Positions 32,479 through 40,315 of a stretch of DNA of 64,000 nucleotides are shown here, piece after piece. The notes under the pieces were generated by a model. The model did no database searches and was not told the DNA's origin. It worked only from the letters and a program-made list of their open reading frames with translations. Numbering within the stretch: the first letter of the stretch is position 1; each line of letters starts with the position of its first letter. A program made the position numbers and the translations under genes. Source of the DNA: a virus; the IMG/VR virus record IMGVR_UViG_3300025933_000001, positions 1 through 64,000 of that record. One strand, written 5' to 3'.

Positions 32479-32706
32479 TTAAATAAGCTTTTGTTGAATA
32501 GGGCGAGCATTGATTAGTGGCTTGACTTCGATTCCACGTTTTACTAAGTATTCCTTAGCCTTAATCCACTTTTCCCGAGCATGCATTACGCTTGATTCTT
32601 CCACATATTCAGTAATTGGGAAAGCTTTCTTTGCATCAAGTTGCAAAAGTGCTTCATTATGGATATTGTCAATCATAACTTTGATTTCGTTTTGTTTGGT
32701 TTGCAT
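32479..32706 (-). CDS. Small early protein, unknown
   Basis: 75 residues, helical, lysine-rich (MHAREKWIKAKEYLVKRG). Ribosome site GGAAGGAT. Unknown. Confidence 0.55.
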   Translation of the reverse strand: MQTKQNEIKVMIDNIHNEALLQLDAKKAFPITEYVEESSVMHAREKWIKAKEYLVKRGIEVKPLINARPIQQKLI

Positions 32707-32745
32707 TTTGTCATCCTTCCTTGAAAAGTTGTTTAAGAGTGTTAC

Positions 32746-32931
32746 TTAATCTTTATATTCACCAAGTTTTAATTCCATTGCAATTTCTTCCATGAGGCAA
32801 TGTCCATCACAATCTGCCTCATCGTAGTGCACTGTTTCACTCAACAGGTTTAGCACATAAAAAGAATTGTTTTGTTTCTGTAGCAGATCGTAAGCCGCCT
32901 TTAAGAGTACGTCTTTCCTGTTCTCATCCAT
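32746..32931 (-). CDS. Small early protein, unknown
   Basis: 61 residues, acidic C-terminal half with DEADCDGHC. Promoter directly upstream. Confidence 0.55.
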   Translation of the reverse strand: MDENRKDVLLKAAYDLLQKQNNSFYVLNLLSETVHYDEADCDGHCLMEEIAMELKLGEYKD

Positions 32932-32963
32932 CTGAGATTCCTTTCTGCGTTTCGTTAATTACT

Positions 32964-32992
32964 ATCGTAAGCTTGTTACTTATCTGTGTCAA
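32964..32992 (-). promoter_or_regulatory. Early promoter of the repeated family
   Basis: Minus strand TTGACA, 17 bases starting CAGATAAGTAAC, TACGAT. Confidence 0.75.
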
Positions 32993-32995
32993 GAG

Positions 32996-33238
32996 TTAGT
33001 TGTTTTCGTATATGCCAATGTGCGCATAGTCTCCATTTGGCAATACGCCAGAAACAATCTCATCCCAATTCCAACCTAATACCTCTTGAAACTTTTTAGC
33101 AGCAACATAATGATTTCCAGCGCTACAAAGCGAATGATCATAAGACACAGTGATTGACTTCACGCCTTCGGCACTTGCCCTAATCTTGCTAGGCTTGGTA
33201 TCTGTTGGGCTGATGTATTTGGTTACTATTGCTTTCAT
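32996..33238 (-). CDS. Small early protein, unknown
   Basis: 80 residues; begins MKAIVTKYISPTDTKPSKIR, then SYDHSLCSAGNHYVAAKKF, a pattern I have the impression recurs in phage proteins. No function assigned. Confidence 0.6.
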   Translation of the reverse strand: MKAIVTKYISPTDTKPSKIRASAEGVKSITVSYDHSLCSAGNHYVAAKKFQEVLGWNWDEIVSGVLPNGDYAHIGIYENN

Positions 33239-33248
33239 GGTTATCCTT

Positions 33249-33434
33249 TCAAAGTTGTTCGTTCAAAGCTTTATAAGCTTCAATGGCTTCCTTCACATTT
33301 CCTGCAGCATCGCGCAAAGCTTTGTATTTAGGCTCTAAACTAGGTACACATCTTTGCAATTGCATTTGATGCATTTCGATAGTAGCTTGCCAAAGGTTTA
33401 TATGATTTTCGTATATAGGTTTTTCTTTACTCAT
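33249..33434 (-). CDS. Small early protein, unknown
   Basis: 61 residues, helical with a hydrophobic heptad tendency (GNVKEAIEAYKALNEQL). Unknown. Confidence 0.55.
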   Translation of the reverse strand: MSKEKPIYENHINLWQATIEMHQMQLQRCVPSLEPKYKALRDAAGNVKEAIEAYKALNEQL

Positions 33435-33440
33435 GGTTGT

Positions 33441-33569
33441 TTATCCTTTGTTTAGTTCGTTAGCTTTCTGTTGGCAAAACTTTTTACCACATCCAATGAA
33501 GTAATAAACTCTTACCTTTGAATCTAAAACAGACCATTTGCCTTGATACTTGGTTACTAGGTAATTCAT
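33441..33569 (-). CDS. 42-residue protein, unknown
   Basis: Beta start MNYLVTKYQGKWSVLDSKVR then FIGCGKKFCQQ. Directly behind the promoter at 33603. Confidence 0.5.
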   Translation of the reverse strand: MNYLVTKYQGKWSVLDSKVRVYYFIGCGKKFCQQKANELNKG

Positions 33570-33602
33570 GATAAGTCCGTTTCTTTGTTCACCGTAAGAA
33601 TC

Positions 33603-33631
33603 ATTTTAGAGAGATAATCTTACTGTGTCAA
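33603..33631 (-). promoter_or_regulatory. Early promoter of the repeated family
   Basis: Minus strand TTGACA, spacer CAGTAAGATTATCTCTC, TAAAAT; nearly identical to 32178 and 35800. Confidence 0.85.
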
Positions 33632-33813
33632 GATTGTTTTGTTGCTTTGATGTGTTTTGTGACAGCAATTTTTGCAGCATGTACACTCTTACATTCTCTC
33701 TTCCAGTCGTATCCATAACCAGACGGAGAATGTAACACTATGATGGTTTCCTTTCTGTCAAGGATAGAACCTTGAATGCTGTAATCTTGTTTGTAGTTTA
33801 TTGACCAAAACAT
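33628..33813 (-). CDS. Small early protein, unknown
   Basis: 61 residues from ATG at 33813 (GGAGGG upstream). Beta-rich start, basic helical end. Unknown. Confidence 0.55.
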   Translation of the reverse strand: MFWSINYKQDYSIQGSILDRKETIIVLHSPSGYGYDWKRECKSVHAAKIAVTKHIKATKQS

Positions 33814-33814
33814 T

Positions 33815-33994
33815 CTACCCTCCATTCCTAATAGCAATCATTGCCTTAAGTGTACCTTTGATTTCTGCAATATCTTTCTGCTGCTCAAGAATAATCTTCT
33901 GCATGCCTTCTAGAACTTTATCTTGTTGGATAATCTTTTCTTTCAGAATAGCCACACCGGACATTCTATCGAGCACGTCTGTTAACAAGTTCAT
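33815..33994 (-). CDS. Small coiled-coil protein
   Basis: 59 residues with a continuous amphipathic helix (LEGMQKIILEQQKDIAEIKG). Overlaps the next coiled-coil gene by ATGA-type junction. Confidence 0.55.
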   Translation of the reverse strand: MNLLTDVLDRMSGVAILKEKIIQQDKVLEGMQKIILEQQKDIAEIKGTLKAMIAIRNGG

Positions 33995-34194
33995 CGTGCA
34001 TCCCTCAATCTCTTAATCGCTGCAAAGAATTCTTCTGCTCTCTTTTGGCTCTGATCAAGAGTTTCATTGATTTCAGCAATATCTTTTTCGGCTTTGTTGA
34101 TTGCTGCGAATATTAGTTGTGCCTCGTCCTCTGTTATCACCTCTTGAGAAACATCCTCAAACCTGTTTTGTGGGATATGTGTCAAGATAAACAT
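33991..34194 (-). CDS. Small coiled-coil protein
   Basis: 67 residues; helix INKAEKDIAEINETLDQSQK. Probably interacts with its coupled neighbour. Unknown function. Confidence 0.55.
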   Translation of the reverse strand: MFILTHIPQNRFEDVSQEVITEDEAQLIFAAINKAEKDIAEINETLDQSQKRAEEFFAAIKRLRDAR

Positions 34195-34226
34195 GGCAAT
34201 GCTCCTTTCAGGAATATAATATCACT

Positions 34227-34255
34227 ACATTAAGGGAAAACTGCGGATGTGTCAA
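34227..34255 (-). promoter_or_regulatory. Early promoter
   Basis: Minus strand TTGACA, 17 bases, TAATGT. Confidence 0.6.
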
Positions 34256-34488
34256 CTTACTTGTTTGATATAGATAATGCAACCATCCTCACCCTTGAAT
34301 GCCTCAGTTCTCATAGTGCCAAAGCTGATTTCGTACAAAATACCGATCCATGTAAAACCGACACGATGCTTTTTGAGATGTTGCTTTAATGCACGTTTGG
34401 CATGCCACATCCAACCGTTGACAGTAATTGTTTCGTCTATGTGGCATTCTGTCGTATGGCTCACTACTCGAAATGTCTTAGTACACAT
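34252..34488 (-). CDS. Small early protein, unknown
   Basis: 78 residues from ATG at 34488 (GGGAGA upstream). Basic (KRALKQHLKKHRVG). Unknown. Confidence 0.55.
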   Translation of the reverse strand: MCTKTFRVVSHTTECHIDETITVNGWMWHAKRALKQHLKKHRVGFTWIGILYEISFGTMRTEAFKGEDGCIIYIKQVS

Positions 34489-34555
34489 TACCAATTCTCC
34501 CTATAGATAGTTACCAGTAAGTTTTTCTGTTTTTGTTATTATTGGTAACAGATTA

Positions 34556-34747
34556 TTACAATTCTTCGAGCAACACAAGTTCTATTTTTCTAAATTGCTC
34601 CGGCGTGATTCCGATATATTTTGTCTTACCTTGTTCAGAACCGATCTGTATCCATAAGCTGCCATTTTTGTTAGCAGGAATCAATGGAAGAGGGCAAGCA
34701 AATTCTAATTCCGCTTCTATATAGCGTTTCCTTGCATCATTAATCAT
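34556..34747 (-). CDS. Small early protein, unknown
   Basis: 63 residues; FACPLPLIPANKNGSLWIQI core. ATGA overlap with the HTH gene upstream. Confidence 0.55.
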   Translation of the reverse strand: MINDARKRYIEAELEFACPLPLIPANKNGSLWIQIGSEQGKTKYIGITPEQFRKIELVLLEEL

Positions 34748-34920
34748 TTTGTTCCTTCCTTATCCTGTGTTTGTTGATTTCTGAGATTCCTCTGTTGACG
34801 TAATACATGGTAAACACTTTCCCTGCATACGCCAGCTTGTTTAGCGGCTTCTCTAACAGAGATTCCGATTGCCACAAGTTCAAGCGCATGTTTCATTTCT
34901 GCCGATTGTTTAGCTGCCAT
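34744..34920 (-). CDS. Small helix-turn-helix DNA-binding protein
   Basis: 58 residues. LVAIGISVREAAKQAGVCRE followed by SVYHVLRQQ is a resolvase/homeodomain-like helix-turn-helix. The only clear small regulator in the early block, so a candidate for repression of early promoters. Confidence 0.65.
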   Translation of the reverse strand: MAAKQSAEMKHALELVAIGISVREAAKQAGVCRESVYHVLRQQRNLRNQQTQDKEGTK

Positions 34921-34923
34921 TTC

Positions 34924-35157
34924 TTATTCCTTCACTTCAAAAATATATTCTTGACAATCGCAAGCCAACACGCCTAGATAGCTAGCATCATGTTGATGTT
35001 TAAATCCGTAGTCTTCACAAGATAAGGGAAACGACAATCCCTCATTCTTAAGCCAATTATCAATTTCCTCTTCTTCTTCGTCTGTTAAATTTGAAGAATC
35101 CCCATTTATCAGGTATGGTGCCCAATGTGATGGAAGAATATAAGTTTCTGTTTTCAT
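34924..35157 (-). CDS. Small conserved-type phage protein
   Basis: 77 residues from ATG at 35157 (GAGGGAAT upstream). Begins METYILPSHWAPYLINGDSS-like and has an EEEEEID segment: a domain I recognise as recurrent in phage genomes without known function (DUF6926-like). Confidence 0.55.
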   Translation of the reverse strand: MKTETYILPSHWAPYLINGDSSNLTDEEEEEIDNWLKNEGLSFPLSCEDYGFKHQHDASYLGVLACDCQEYIFEVKE

Positions 35158-35159
35158 GA

Positions 35160-35453
35160 TTATTCCCTCACATAAATCAAATAAATCACACCGTTGCTTC
35201 TGTCGCCTTCGCGCCTGACGAACTTTGCGCCAAACACGCCAGCTTTTTGCAAAGCAGTTCCTGCATAACAATCTCGTTTGTCGTTATATCCTATCTGCTT
35301 TCTCTGTCTTGTTACATATAGTTCTGCAGATGGATTAGTAATGGCTGTGTCTTTTTCCTTGTATGCAAAAACTGTGTGTCTTGCTATCGGGTTTCCGTTA
35401 ACATCATGTCCGAAATTATCAAGCATGACTGCAAAACGTTGGTATTGTTCCAT
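35160..35453 (-). CDS. Small early protein, unknown
   Basis: 97 residues, alpha-beta, basic (YVTRQRKQIGYNDKRDCYAG). Two bases before the next gene. Unknown. Confidence 0.6.
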   Translation of the reverse strand: MEQYQRFAVMLDNFGHDVNGNPIARHTVFAYKEKDTAITNPSAELYVTRQRKQIGYNDKRDCYAGTALQKAGVFGAKFVRREGDRSNGVIYLIYVRE

Positions 35454-35484
35454 GGTTACGCCTCCTCTTAAGTAGTGTGATTAT

Positions 35485-35512
35485 ATTACAGCAAATCGCT
35501 TTACCTTGTCAA
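35485..35512 (-). promoter_or_regulatory. Early promoter
   Basis: Minus strand TTGACA, 16 bases, TGTAAT (a TATAAT lies 5 bases further). Confidence 0.5.
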
Positions 35513-35766
35513 TACTTATTCAAAGCTAAGATTCGATAGGCATCTACGCCAAACTTATAAGGCTTGTTGTCTATCATACAAGCTTTAATCACTGCGCAGC
35601 GTGCAATGTCAATGATAGTGGTGATTTCACCCATAACATTTAGCCTTCCACGTAATGCTTTGTCACTGTCAGGCAACATGCTAAAGACAGTTTGTGCCGT
35701 TTTATACATCATCATGTAGCGAGTTGCTTTTGTTCTTGCGGTTAACTTTTTCTCTATCGAATTCAT
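35509..35766 (-). CDS. Small early protein, unknown
   Basis: 85 residues, helical. Follows the promoter at 35800. Unknown. Confidence 0.6.
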   Translation of the reverse strand: MNSIEKKLTARTKATRYMMMYKTAQTVFSMLPDSDKALRGRLNVMGEITTIIDIARCAVIKACMIDNKPYKFGVDAYRILALNKY

Positions 35767-35799
35767 TTTTGTTCCCTCCTCTGTTAGTTGATAAGTAGT

Positions 35800-35828
35800 A
35801 TTCTAGAGAGATAATCTTACTGTGTCAA
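35800..35828 (-). promoter_or_regulatory. Early promoter of the repeated family
   Basis: Minus strand TTGACA, spacer CAGTAAGATTATCTCTC, TAGAAT. Directly downstream of a terminator. Confidence 0.85.
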
Positions 35829-35831
35829 CTT

Positions 35832-35858
35832 AAAAAAGCCCTTGTGGTTAGCAAGGGC
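35832..35858 (-). terminator. Rho-independent terminator
   Basis: Minus strand GCCCTTG-7-base loop-CAAGGGC then TTTTTT. Ends the gene at 35883. Confidence 0.85.
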
Positions 35859-35882
35859 AATCTCTTGGGGGTGCAAGAGAAA

Positions 35883-36347
35883 TCAAAGACCAGCTTCAAG
35901 TAGTGCTTTTGCGATAGCTACAGACAGTTTTTGCAGCTTTTCATCATCAATCTGCTTTCCTTCCTGTTGCATATCGACAGCTTCATTAAGCACATCTGCG
36001 ACTTGTTGTTCGGCTTCTACGCGGCGTTTTGCAGCTTCAGAGCGAGCATTAGCACGTCCTTTCTTTTGATCATTGTCAACGGCTAGAATGTTTGGTACTT
36101 TGCGGTATGTACGCGGCAAGCGTTGTCTAATGTATACTTCTTGGCCTGTAGCTTCAGCAAACCGTTTTGCAAGTACTTTGCTATCAGCTTCAGACAATTG
36201 AGTTGTGTTCTTGTAATAGTCGAAACCCACATACTTGGGTTTTTCATCGCCCTCCTGCCATGCTTTCATCCTACCATTGTTGAGAGTATCAGCGATGAAA
36301 ACTACAGGTTTGTTTTCGTGGTCAAGGCGGCAAAGAATTTGAGTCAT
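35883..36347 (-). CDS. Single-gene transcript, unknown protein
   Basis: 154 residues: N-terminal alpha-beta half (MTQILCRLDHENKPVVFIAD), basic linker and a helical acidic C-terminal half (AEQQVADVLNEAVDMQQEGK). It has its own promoter (36423) and terminator (35832), and the non-coding block lies upstream. No family recognised; could bind nucleic acid via RKVPNILAVDNDQKKGRANA. Confidence 0.65.
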   Translation of the reverse strand: MTQILCRLDHENKPVVFIADTLNNGRMKAWQEGDEKPKYVGFDYYKNTTQLSEADSKVLAKRFAEATGQEVYIRQRLPRTYRKVPNILAVDNDQKKGRANARSEAAKRRVEAEQQVADVLNEAVDMQQEGKQIDDEKLQKLSVAIAKALLEAGL

Positions 36348-36422
36348 GTTAAAAGCTCCAGTAAGTTAGTAATAGATTGATTCGTTGCTTGCTTGTTAGA
36401 GTTGCGCTGAATCGATAACCGA

Positions 36423-36451
36423 ATAGTACATAGCGTTTTCTATTTATGCAA
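36423..36451 (-). promoter_or_regulatory. sigma70 promoter
   Basis: Minus strand TTGCAT, 17 bases, TACTAT, 76 bp upstream of the gene ending at 35883. Confidence 0.6.
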
Positions 36452-37314
36452 GGGTTTTTAACTAAATAATTAACCTTTCCATAATTAGTTATATGGAAAG
36501 AGTCACTAGCAGTTAAAAATTTCTCTTGATAAATGCTGAAAACGTTCTAAGATGCTATAAGCCGATAAAAGTTTGCTCGAAGGTTTCTCTTCGCCTTTCG
36601 CAAGCATTGACGGTCTATTACATATAGAGGAGTGATTGCATAACTATTCTTTGTTGATTCTTTAGACCTGTTTTATGGCGTGTGATTGCGCCTGTTGTTT
36701 GACGTGTGTCAGAGGGATTGTTTCGCCCTTTCGTTTCATCCTGCTTATTGCTTGGAGGGTTCGCTATGCCTGTTTAATTACTTGTTACTAATGCTTGATT
36801 ACTGAAAATGGATAGTAGTTAGCTATCCATAACAATTTGCTATCTGTTTGCGCTGTTAGCGATGGGCTTTCTATTGCCTTTTCGTTAATAGTGCTAAACA
36901 TTTCGCGCCTATACCACATTTACAGGTAGAGGAGGGCAGCTATTGTGTAAAAACAACATATTGTTGTATGGAACCAACGTTTTGTTTGTTTCACACGACA
37001 GTTTTGTCACGTCTATACAACATTGTTGTATAAAAACAACGGTGTTGCTATTTTACAACTTAAAATTTACAATTTTGACAACACTTTTGGCCTGTCCTCG
37101 ATCAGAAACTGGAGTTGGGCTGCGGAGGAAAACACTCTAAGAAGGACTTAAATTTTTCCCCCGAACTTTTTGAGAATTTCAGGCCAAACGAATTTGAGAT
37201 TCCAAAATGTCTGAAAGTTTTCCCTGCAGAGCCTTGATGTGTAAACATTGTACTACCATGTGTAAGGAAAATGCAACCAAAAGTGCTGTCAGGGTAAAAG
37301 ATATTTACAGTTTT
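36452..37314. other. Long non-coding block with palindromes
   Basis: About 860 bp without a supportable gene. Holds a 9-bp inverted repeat CTTTCCATA/TATGGAAAG (36475-36500), a CGAAG/CTTCG hairpin near 36575 and a cluster of ACAACA/TGTTGT palindromes. Candidate regulatory region or secondary origin. Confidence 0.5.
36953..37032. promoter_or_regulatory. Operator-like palindromes ACAACA/TGTTGT
   Basis: ACAACA-TAT-TGTTGT at 36953 and a perfect TATACAACA-T-TGTTGTATA at 37014-37032; a weaker CAAC-GGT-GTTG follows at about 37037. The half-site recurs at the promoter 40316. Confidence 0.5.
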
Positions 37315-37635
37315 CTACCACAAATCTTCAGTACACAGCGATCCTTTAGTCTGCAACCTTCCACTCTTCACTTGATTAGCAAGCAAGGCGATCATTGCAG
37401 CTTCTTCCCTTGTTACAAACTTGTATTCATTTGTAATGAAGCCATGCTTACCTTTGATAGGATGGGGGTAGTTGCTATCAGCTAATCTTGCCAAGATATG
37501 TTTATGTCTATTAGGAGGAGCAAGCCAATAGCACACTCCGTCATGGTCAGAAATAATAGCAGCAGCTACAATTTTAGGGACATGCGGCTCTGCTGAATTG
37601 TATACAGGGAGGAAGTCTACGTTCTTAACTATCAT
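37315..37635 (-). CDS. Early protein, recurrent phage type, unknown
   Basis: 106 residues. GVCYWLAPPNRHKHILARLA and GFITNEYKFVTREEAAMIAL: the latter resembles a conserved block in many phage proteins of unknown role. Confidence 0.6.
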   Translation of the reverse strand: MIVKNVDFLPVYNSAEPHVPKIVAAAIISDHDGVCYWLAPPNRHKHILARLADSNYPHPIKGKHGFITNEYKFVTREEAAMIALLANQVKSGRLQTKGSLCTEDLW

Positions 37636-37830
37636 TTACTCTTTCAACTCTTCGATTAACGATTCCAGCATTTCTGCTGATTCATAATACTCTACCATAT
37701 CCTTTTGAGGATTGCCAATGTAACAGCATGACTCATCAGTTTCTATTCTCTTTGCGTGATATCTGCAACCTCTCGCTGCTGTTTTAAGACATTCGATCAA
37801 TTCTTCATTAACTTCTATGATGACTTTCAT
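37636..37830 (-). CDS. Small protein, unknown
   Basis: 64 residues with two cysteines in DESCCYIGN; helical ends. ATGA overlap with the upstream gene. Confidence 0.6.
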   Translation of the reverse strand: MKVIIEVNEELIECLKTAARGCRYHAKRIETDESCCYIGNPQKDMVEYYESAEMLESLIEELKE

Positions 37831-38216
37831 ACATCCTCCTCGGTGATTGTCCAGCGTTTGACTTGAAGGTCTTCATGAGATGTGTAGCACAATCGCGTTA
37901 CCGCCTCTTCCTCAGTCAAGAAAACTTCTGCTGTATTCCTAAGACCATTATAGCCGTCAAGATATTGCCCTGTCGTGCTACATTTAAGTACAAACACCTC
38001 TTTAGTGGTTTTGATAGAAGCTGTCTCTCCTACAAGTTCGCAGGCTTCTGGTGGGACAAAGAAAGTGTCAAAACCTTCGTATATAGCATTGCCATGGTCA
38101 CTAATTTTACCAACAACAAACTCAAGACCAACTAACCCACGTACATACAGGGTGTGATCCAGAGAGTGTTTGCTTCTTACAATCCTCACCCTCTGCCCAA
38201 TTTCAAACTTATCCAT
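37827..38216 (-). CDS. SH3/KOW-like domain protein
   Basis: 129 residues from the ATG at 38216 (AGAAGAGATG upstream). FEIGQRVRIVRSKHSLDHTL ... GLEFVVGKI ... VPPEACELV is the small beta-barrel module also seen in proteins at 43388, 44507 and 50876. Unknown function. Confidence 0.55.
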   Translation of the reverse strand: MDKFEIGQRVRIVRSKHSLDHTLYVRGLVGLEFVVGKISDHGNAIYEGFDTFFVPPEACELVGETASIKTTKEVFVLKCSTTGQYLDGYNGLRNTAEVFLTEEEAVTRLCYTSHEDLQVKRWTITEEDV

Positions 38217-38330
38217 ATCATCTCTTCTATATCGTACAAATCCATCAATCAAATCTGGCAATCTTGGTTCAAATCCTCGAAATGCCTATCCAAATCCCGG
38301 AAACACTTGCGGAAATTCCGTAAACTTAAA

Positions 38331-38720
38331 TCATAAACCGAAAAACTCTTTTATGTCATAGGAACAACAGCTAATACTCTTACTACGAATGAAAAGAGCT
38401 TGTGTGTATCCTTTAATAACATCCTCTTCGTCTATTTCAAAGACAGAAATAACAAACCCTTTAGCATGTAAATTCATTAGCCAATCGTTATTGTATATCC
38501 AGTTTCTAAGCTGACCTAAAGAAGAGAAGCCAAATATGTATTCTTTCTGTTCTAACAACGTCATCAAACTCCACTGGGTATTAATCAAGCTGTCCCTATA
38601 CGGTGGAGGATGTTTACCCTCATCGATAGGGACGGGGTAATCATCATCAGTGTACGCAGTAATCTTTTTACTCCAATACATACCTACACCTTCTTCATCC
38701 TCGATTCTGTAAACAAACAC
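38331..38720 (-). CDS. Early protein, unknown
   Basis: 129 residues; FGFSSLGQLRNWIYN-like and FVISVFEIDEEDV segments resemble a recurrent small phage domain. First gene behind promoter 38752. Confidence 0.6.
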   Translation of the reverse strand: MFVYRIEDEEGVGMYWSKKITAYTDDDYPVPIDEGKHPPPYRDSLINTQWSLMTLLEQKEYIFGFSSLGQLRNWIYNNDWLMNLHAKGFVISVFEIDEEDVIKGYTQALFIRSKSISCCSYDIKEFFGL

Positions 38721-38751
38721 ATCACTCTCCTTGTCAGCATTAGATGTAAGA

Positions 38752-38780
38752 ATCTTACTTACCTACTTTATCAGTGTCAA
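38752..38780 (-). promoter_or_regulatory. sigma70 promoter, leftward
   Basis: Minus strand TTGACA, 17 bases, TAAGAT. Divergent from 38804. Confidence 0.7.
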
Positions 38781-38803
38781 TACGTGTTTTATTTTAAATG
38801 CGC

Positions 38804-38833
38804 TTGACAATAGATAAGAACGTTACGTACAAT
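38804..38833 (+). promoter_or_regulatory. sigma70 promoter, rightward
   Basis: TTGACA, 18 bases, TACAAT, 30 bp before the first rightward start. Confidence 0.7.
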
Positions 38834-38863
38834 GTGTTCATTGTCAAACAAAGGAGAGACGAG

Positions 38864-39067
38864 ATGACTACACTTTACGCAGAATTGGGAGAAACGGTTT
38901 ATAGATTTCTGGAACGTTGTATCCAATATTGCAACGAAGCTTCAGCTAGTTCTGTAAAAGCTGTACATAACGGTGTTACAATATACGTGTACAAAGATGG
39001 TAGTATTTCTGATCTGTGCGATAAGTGGAGTTTGCAGAGACAAATGAAAAGGATTGATAGTTACTAG
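38864..39067 (+). CDS. Small protein, unknown
   Basis: 67 residues from ATG at 38864 (AAAGGAGAGACG upstream). First gene of the rightward block. Unknown. Confidence 0.6.
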   Translation: MTTLYAELGETVYRFLERCIQYCNEASASSVKAVHNGVTIYVYKDGSISDLCDKWSLQRQMKRIDSY

Positions 39068-39077
39068 GGGAAGATAA

Positions 39078-39320
39078 ATGGAGTTCGACGATTGCAGCGT
39101 GTCACCAACTGGCAAACATAGTGAATCTTGGTTTGTTAACGATAACTGCCAGTATTGCAAAACAGGATTACGAACAGATGACAAATTCGTAACTTTGCCG
39201 ATATTATTAACTCCAGAAATGGAGTCAGTTATCGAAAACAGGAATAGCGTTTATCAATCAGCACAAGAGCTTTTTGACGCACTTGTAGCCGCCGCCCGCG
39301 CCGCACAGGAGAAAGCATGA
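39078..39320 (+). CDS. Small cysteine-containing protein
   Basis: 80 residues; possible zinc pair NCQYC with H14 upstream, then an alanine-rich helix ending LVAAARAAQEKA. The 3' end is GC-rich compared with neighbours. Confidence 0.55.
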   Translation: MEFDDCSVSPTGKHSESWFVNDNCQYCKTGLRTDDKFVTLPILLTPEMESVIENRNSVYQSAQELFDALVAAARAAQEKA

Positions 39321-39514
39321 AAAAGTACGTGGTAACAATCACCGTAGATGCGTCTGTTTGGGTTGAGGTCGAAGCCGACAGCGAAGAGCAAGCGAAGGAA
39401 TTGGGAATGCAAAAGGCCGTGAATCCTTGTCTGTGCCATCAGTGCTCCAGCGAGGTATTTGTGGGCGACTTGATCGAAGCCGTCGAAGCATCGGAGATCA
39501 GCCATGACCACTAA
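39317..39514 (+). CDS. Small protein, GC-rich gene
   Basis: 65 residues; KYVVTITVDASVWVEVEADS then CLCHQC. GC-rich codons (GCC, GCG, GAC) unlike neighbours. ATGA overlap. Unknown; alpha-beta fold likely. Confidence 0.6.
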   Translation: MKKYVVTITVDASVWVEVEADSEEQAKELGMQKAVNPCLCHQCSSEVFVGDLIEAVEASEISHDH

Positions 39515-39800
39515 CCAAGACGCGCTTCGCATGGCGCTGGAAGAAATAAAAGACCTGTTACTGCTGGCGAAAATTCAAGGATCACGCAAGGACTGTAATG
39601 GGTTGATAGAGCGTGCCGAACTGCTTGTCAATGCTGCTCTCTTAGTGCATCCGGCGAGTAAAGAGAATATAAGAGAGCAGATTGTATCTAAACTTGAGTA
39701 TGCTATAGATTGTATTAAAGGCGATGAGTATCGTGCCCTTGATCCTATCCACGATGTTATTGACATAGTGAACAACCTGTTTGTAGAAAGTGACAAATGA
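39504..39800 (+). CDS. Small helical protein
   Basis: 98 residues; helical repeats (LRMALEEIKDLLLLAKIQGS). GC-rich at the 5' end, AT-rich at the 3' end, as if recombined. Overlaps neighbours on both sides. Confidence 0.55.
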   Translation: MTTNQDALRMALEEIKDLLLLAKIQGSRKDCNGLIERAELLVNAALLVHPASKENIREQIVSKLEYAIDCIKGDEYRALDPIHDVIDIVNNLFVESDK

Positions 39801-40291
39801 CCCTAGCCTATGACGCTATGATGTTTGCAAGACAAGTGCACAAAGACCAGAAGAGGAAATATACGAATAATCCTTACAGCGATCATCTTGCAGAAGTTGC
39901 AGGCATTGTATCCACTGTTCTTTCTTCCGAGAAAGCAATTGCTGTAGCTTGGCTACATGATTGTATGGAAGATCAAGGTGTATCATTTGATGATCTTTTC
40001 AGAATGTTCGGTATTGATGTTGCTAGAGGTGTGTTGGGGTTATCCGATATGGAGGAAGGTAATCGAGCACAACGCAAAGCAGCTTCAAGGGAACGTCTTG
40101 CCAAATCTGACAAATGGATTCAGACAATCAAGTGTGCCGATTTGATTAGTAACACTTCCAGTATTGTGCAGCATGACCCTAAATTTGCTAAAGTCTATCT
40201 GGAAGAGAAGGTATTGTTGCTAGATGTTTTGACAAAAGCAGATCAACGTCTTAGAAATATTGCTTACAGCCAAGTTTTACAATCTTTGTGA
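39797..40291 (+). CDS. HD-domain phosphohydrolase, MESH1/SpoT-like
   Basis: 164 residues. A-x-FARQVHKDQKRKYTNNPYSDHL (shown in part) followed by AWLHDCMED (H54, D55, E58, D59) and KCADLISNTS: the order and wording match the hydrolase domain of RelA/SpoT and its small MESH1-type relatives, which remove pyrophosphate from (p)ppGpp. Length is right for a single-domain hydrolase. In a phage this would blunt the stringent response. Substrate inferred from family, not shown. Confidence 0.7.
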   Translation: MTLAYDAMMFARQVHKDQKRKYTNNPYSDHLAEVAGIVSTVLSSEKAIAVAWLHDCMEDQGVSFDDLFRMFGIDVARGVLGLSDMEEGNRAQRKAASRERLAKSDKWIQTIKCADLISNTSSIVQHDPKFAKVYLEEKVLLLDVLTKADQRLRNIAYSQVLQSL

Positions 40292-40315
40292 CAGTTGTCA
40301 CAACGCTTGCAACAG

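Noticed and set aside
36943-37140. 65-codon frame in the silent block
   Set aside because: Runs through the palindromes; no start signal.
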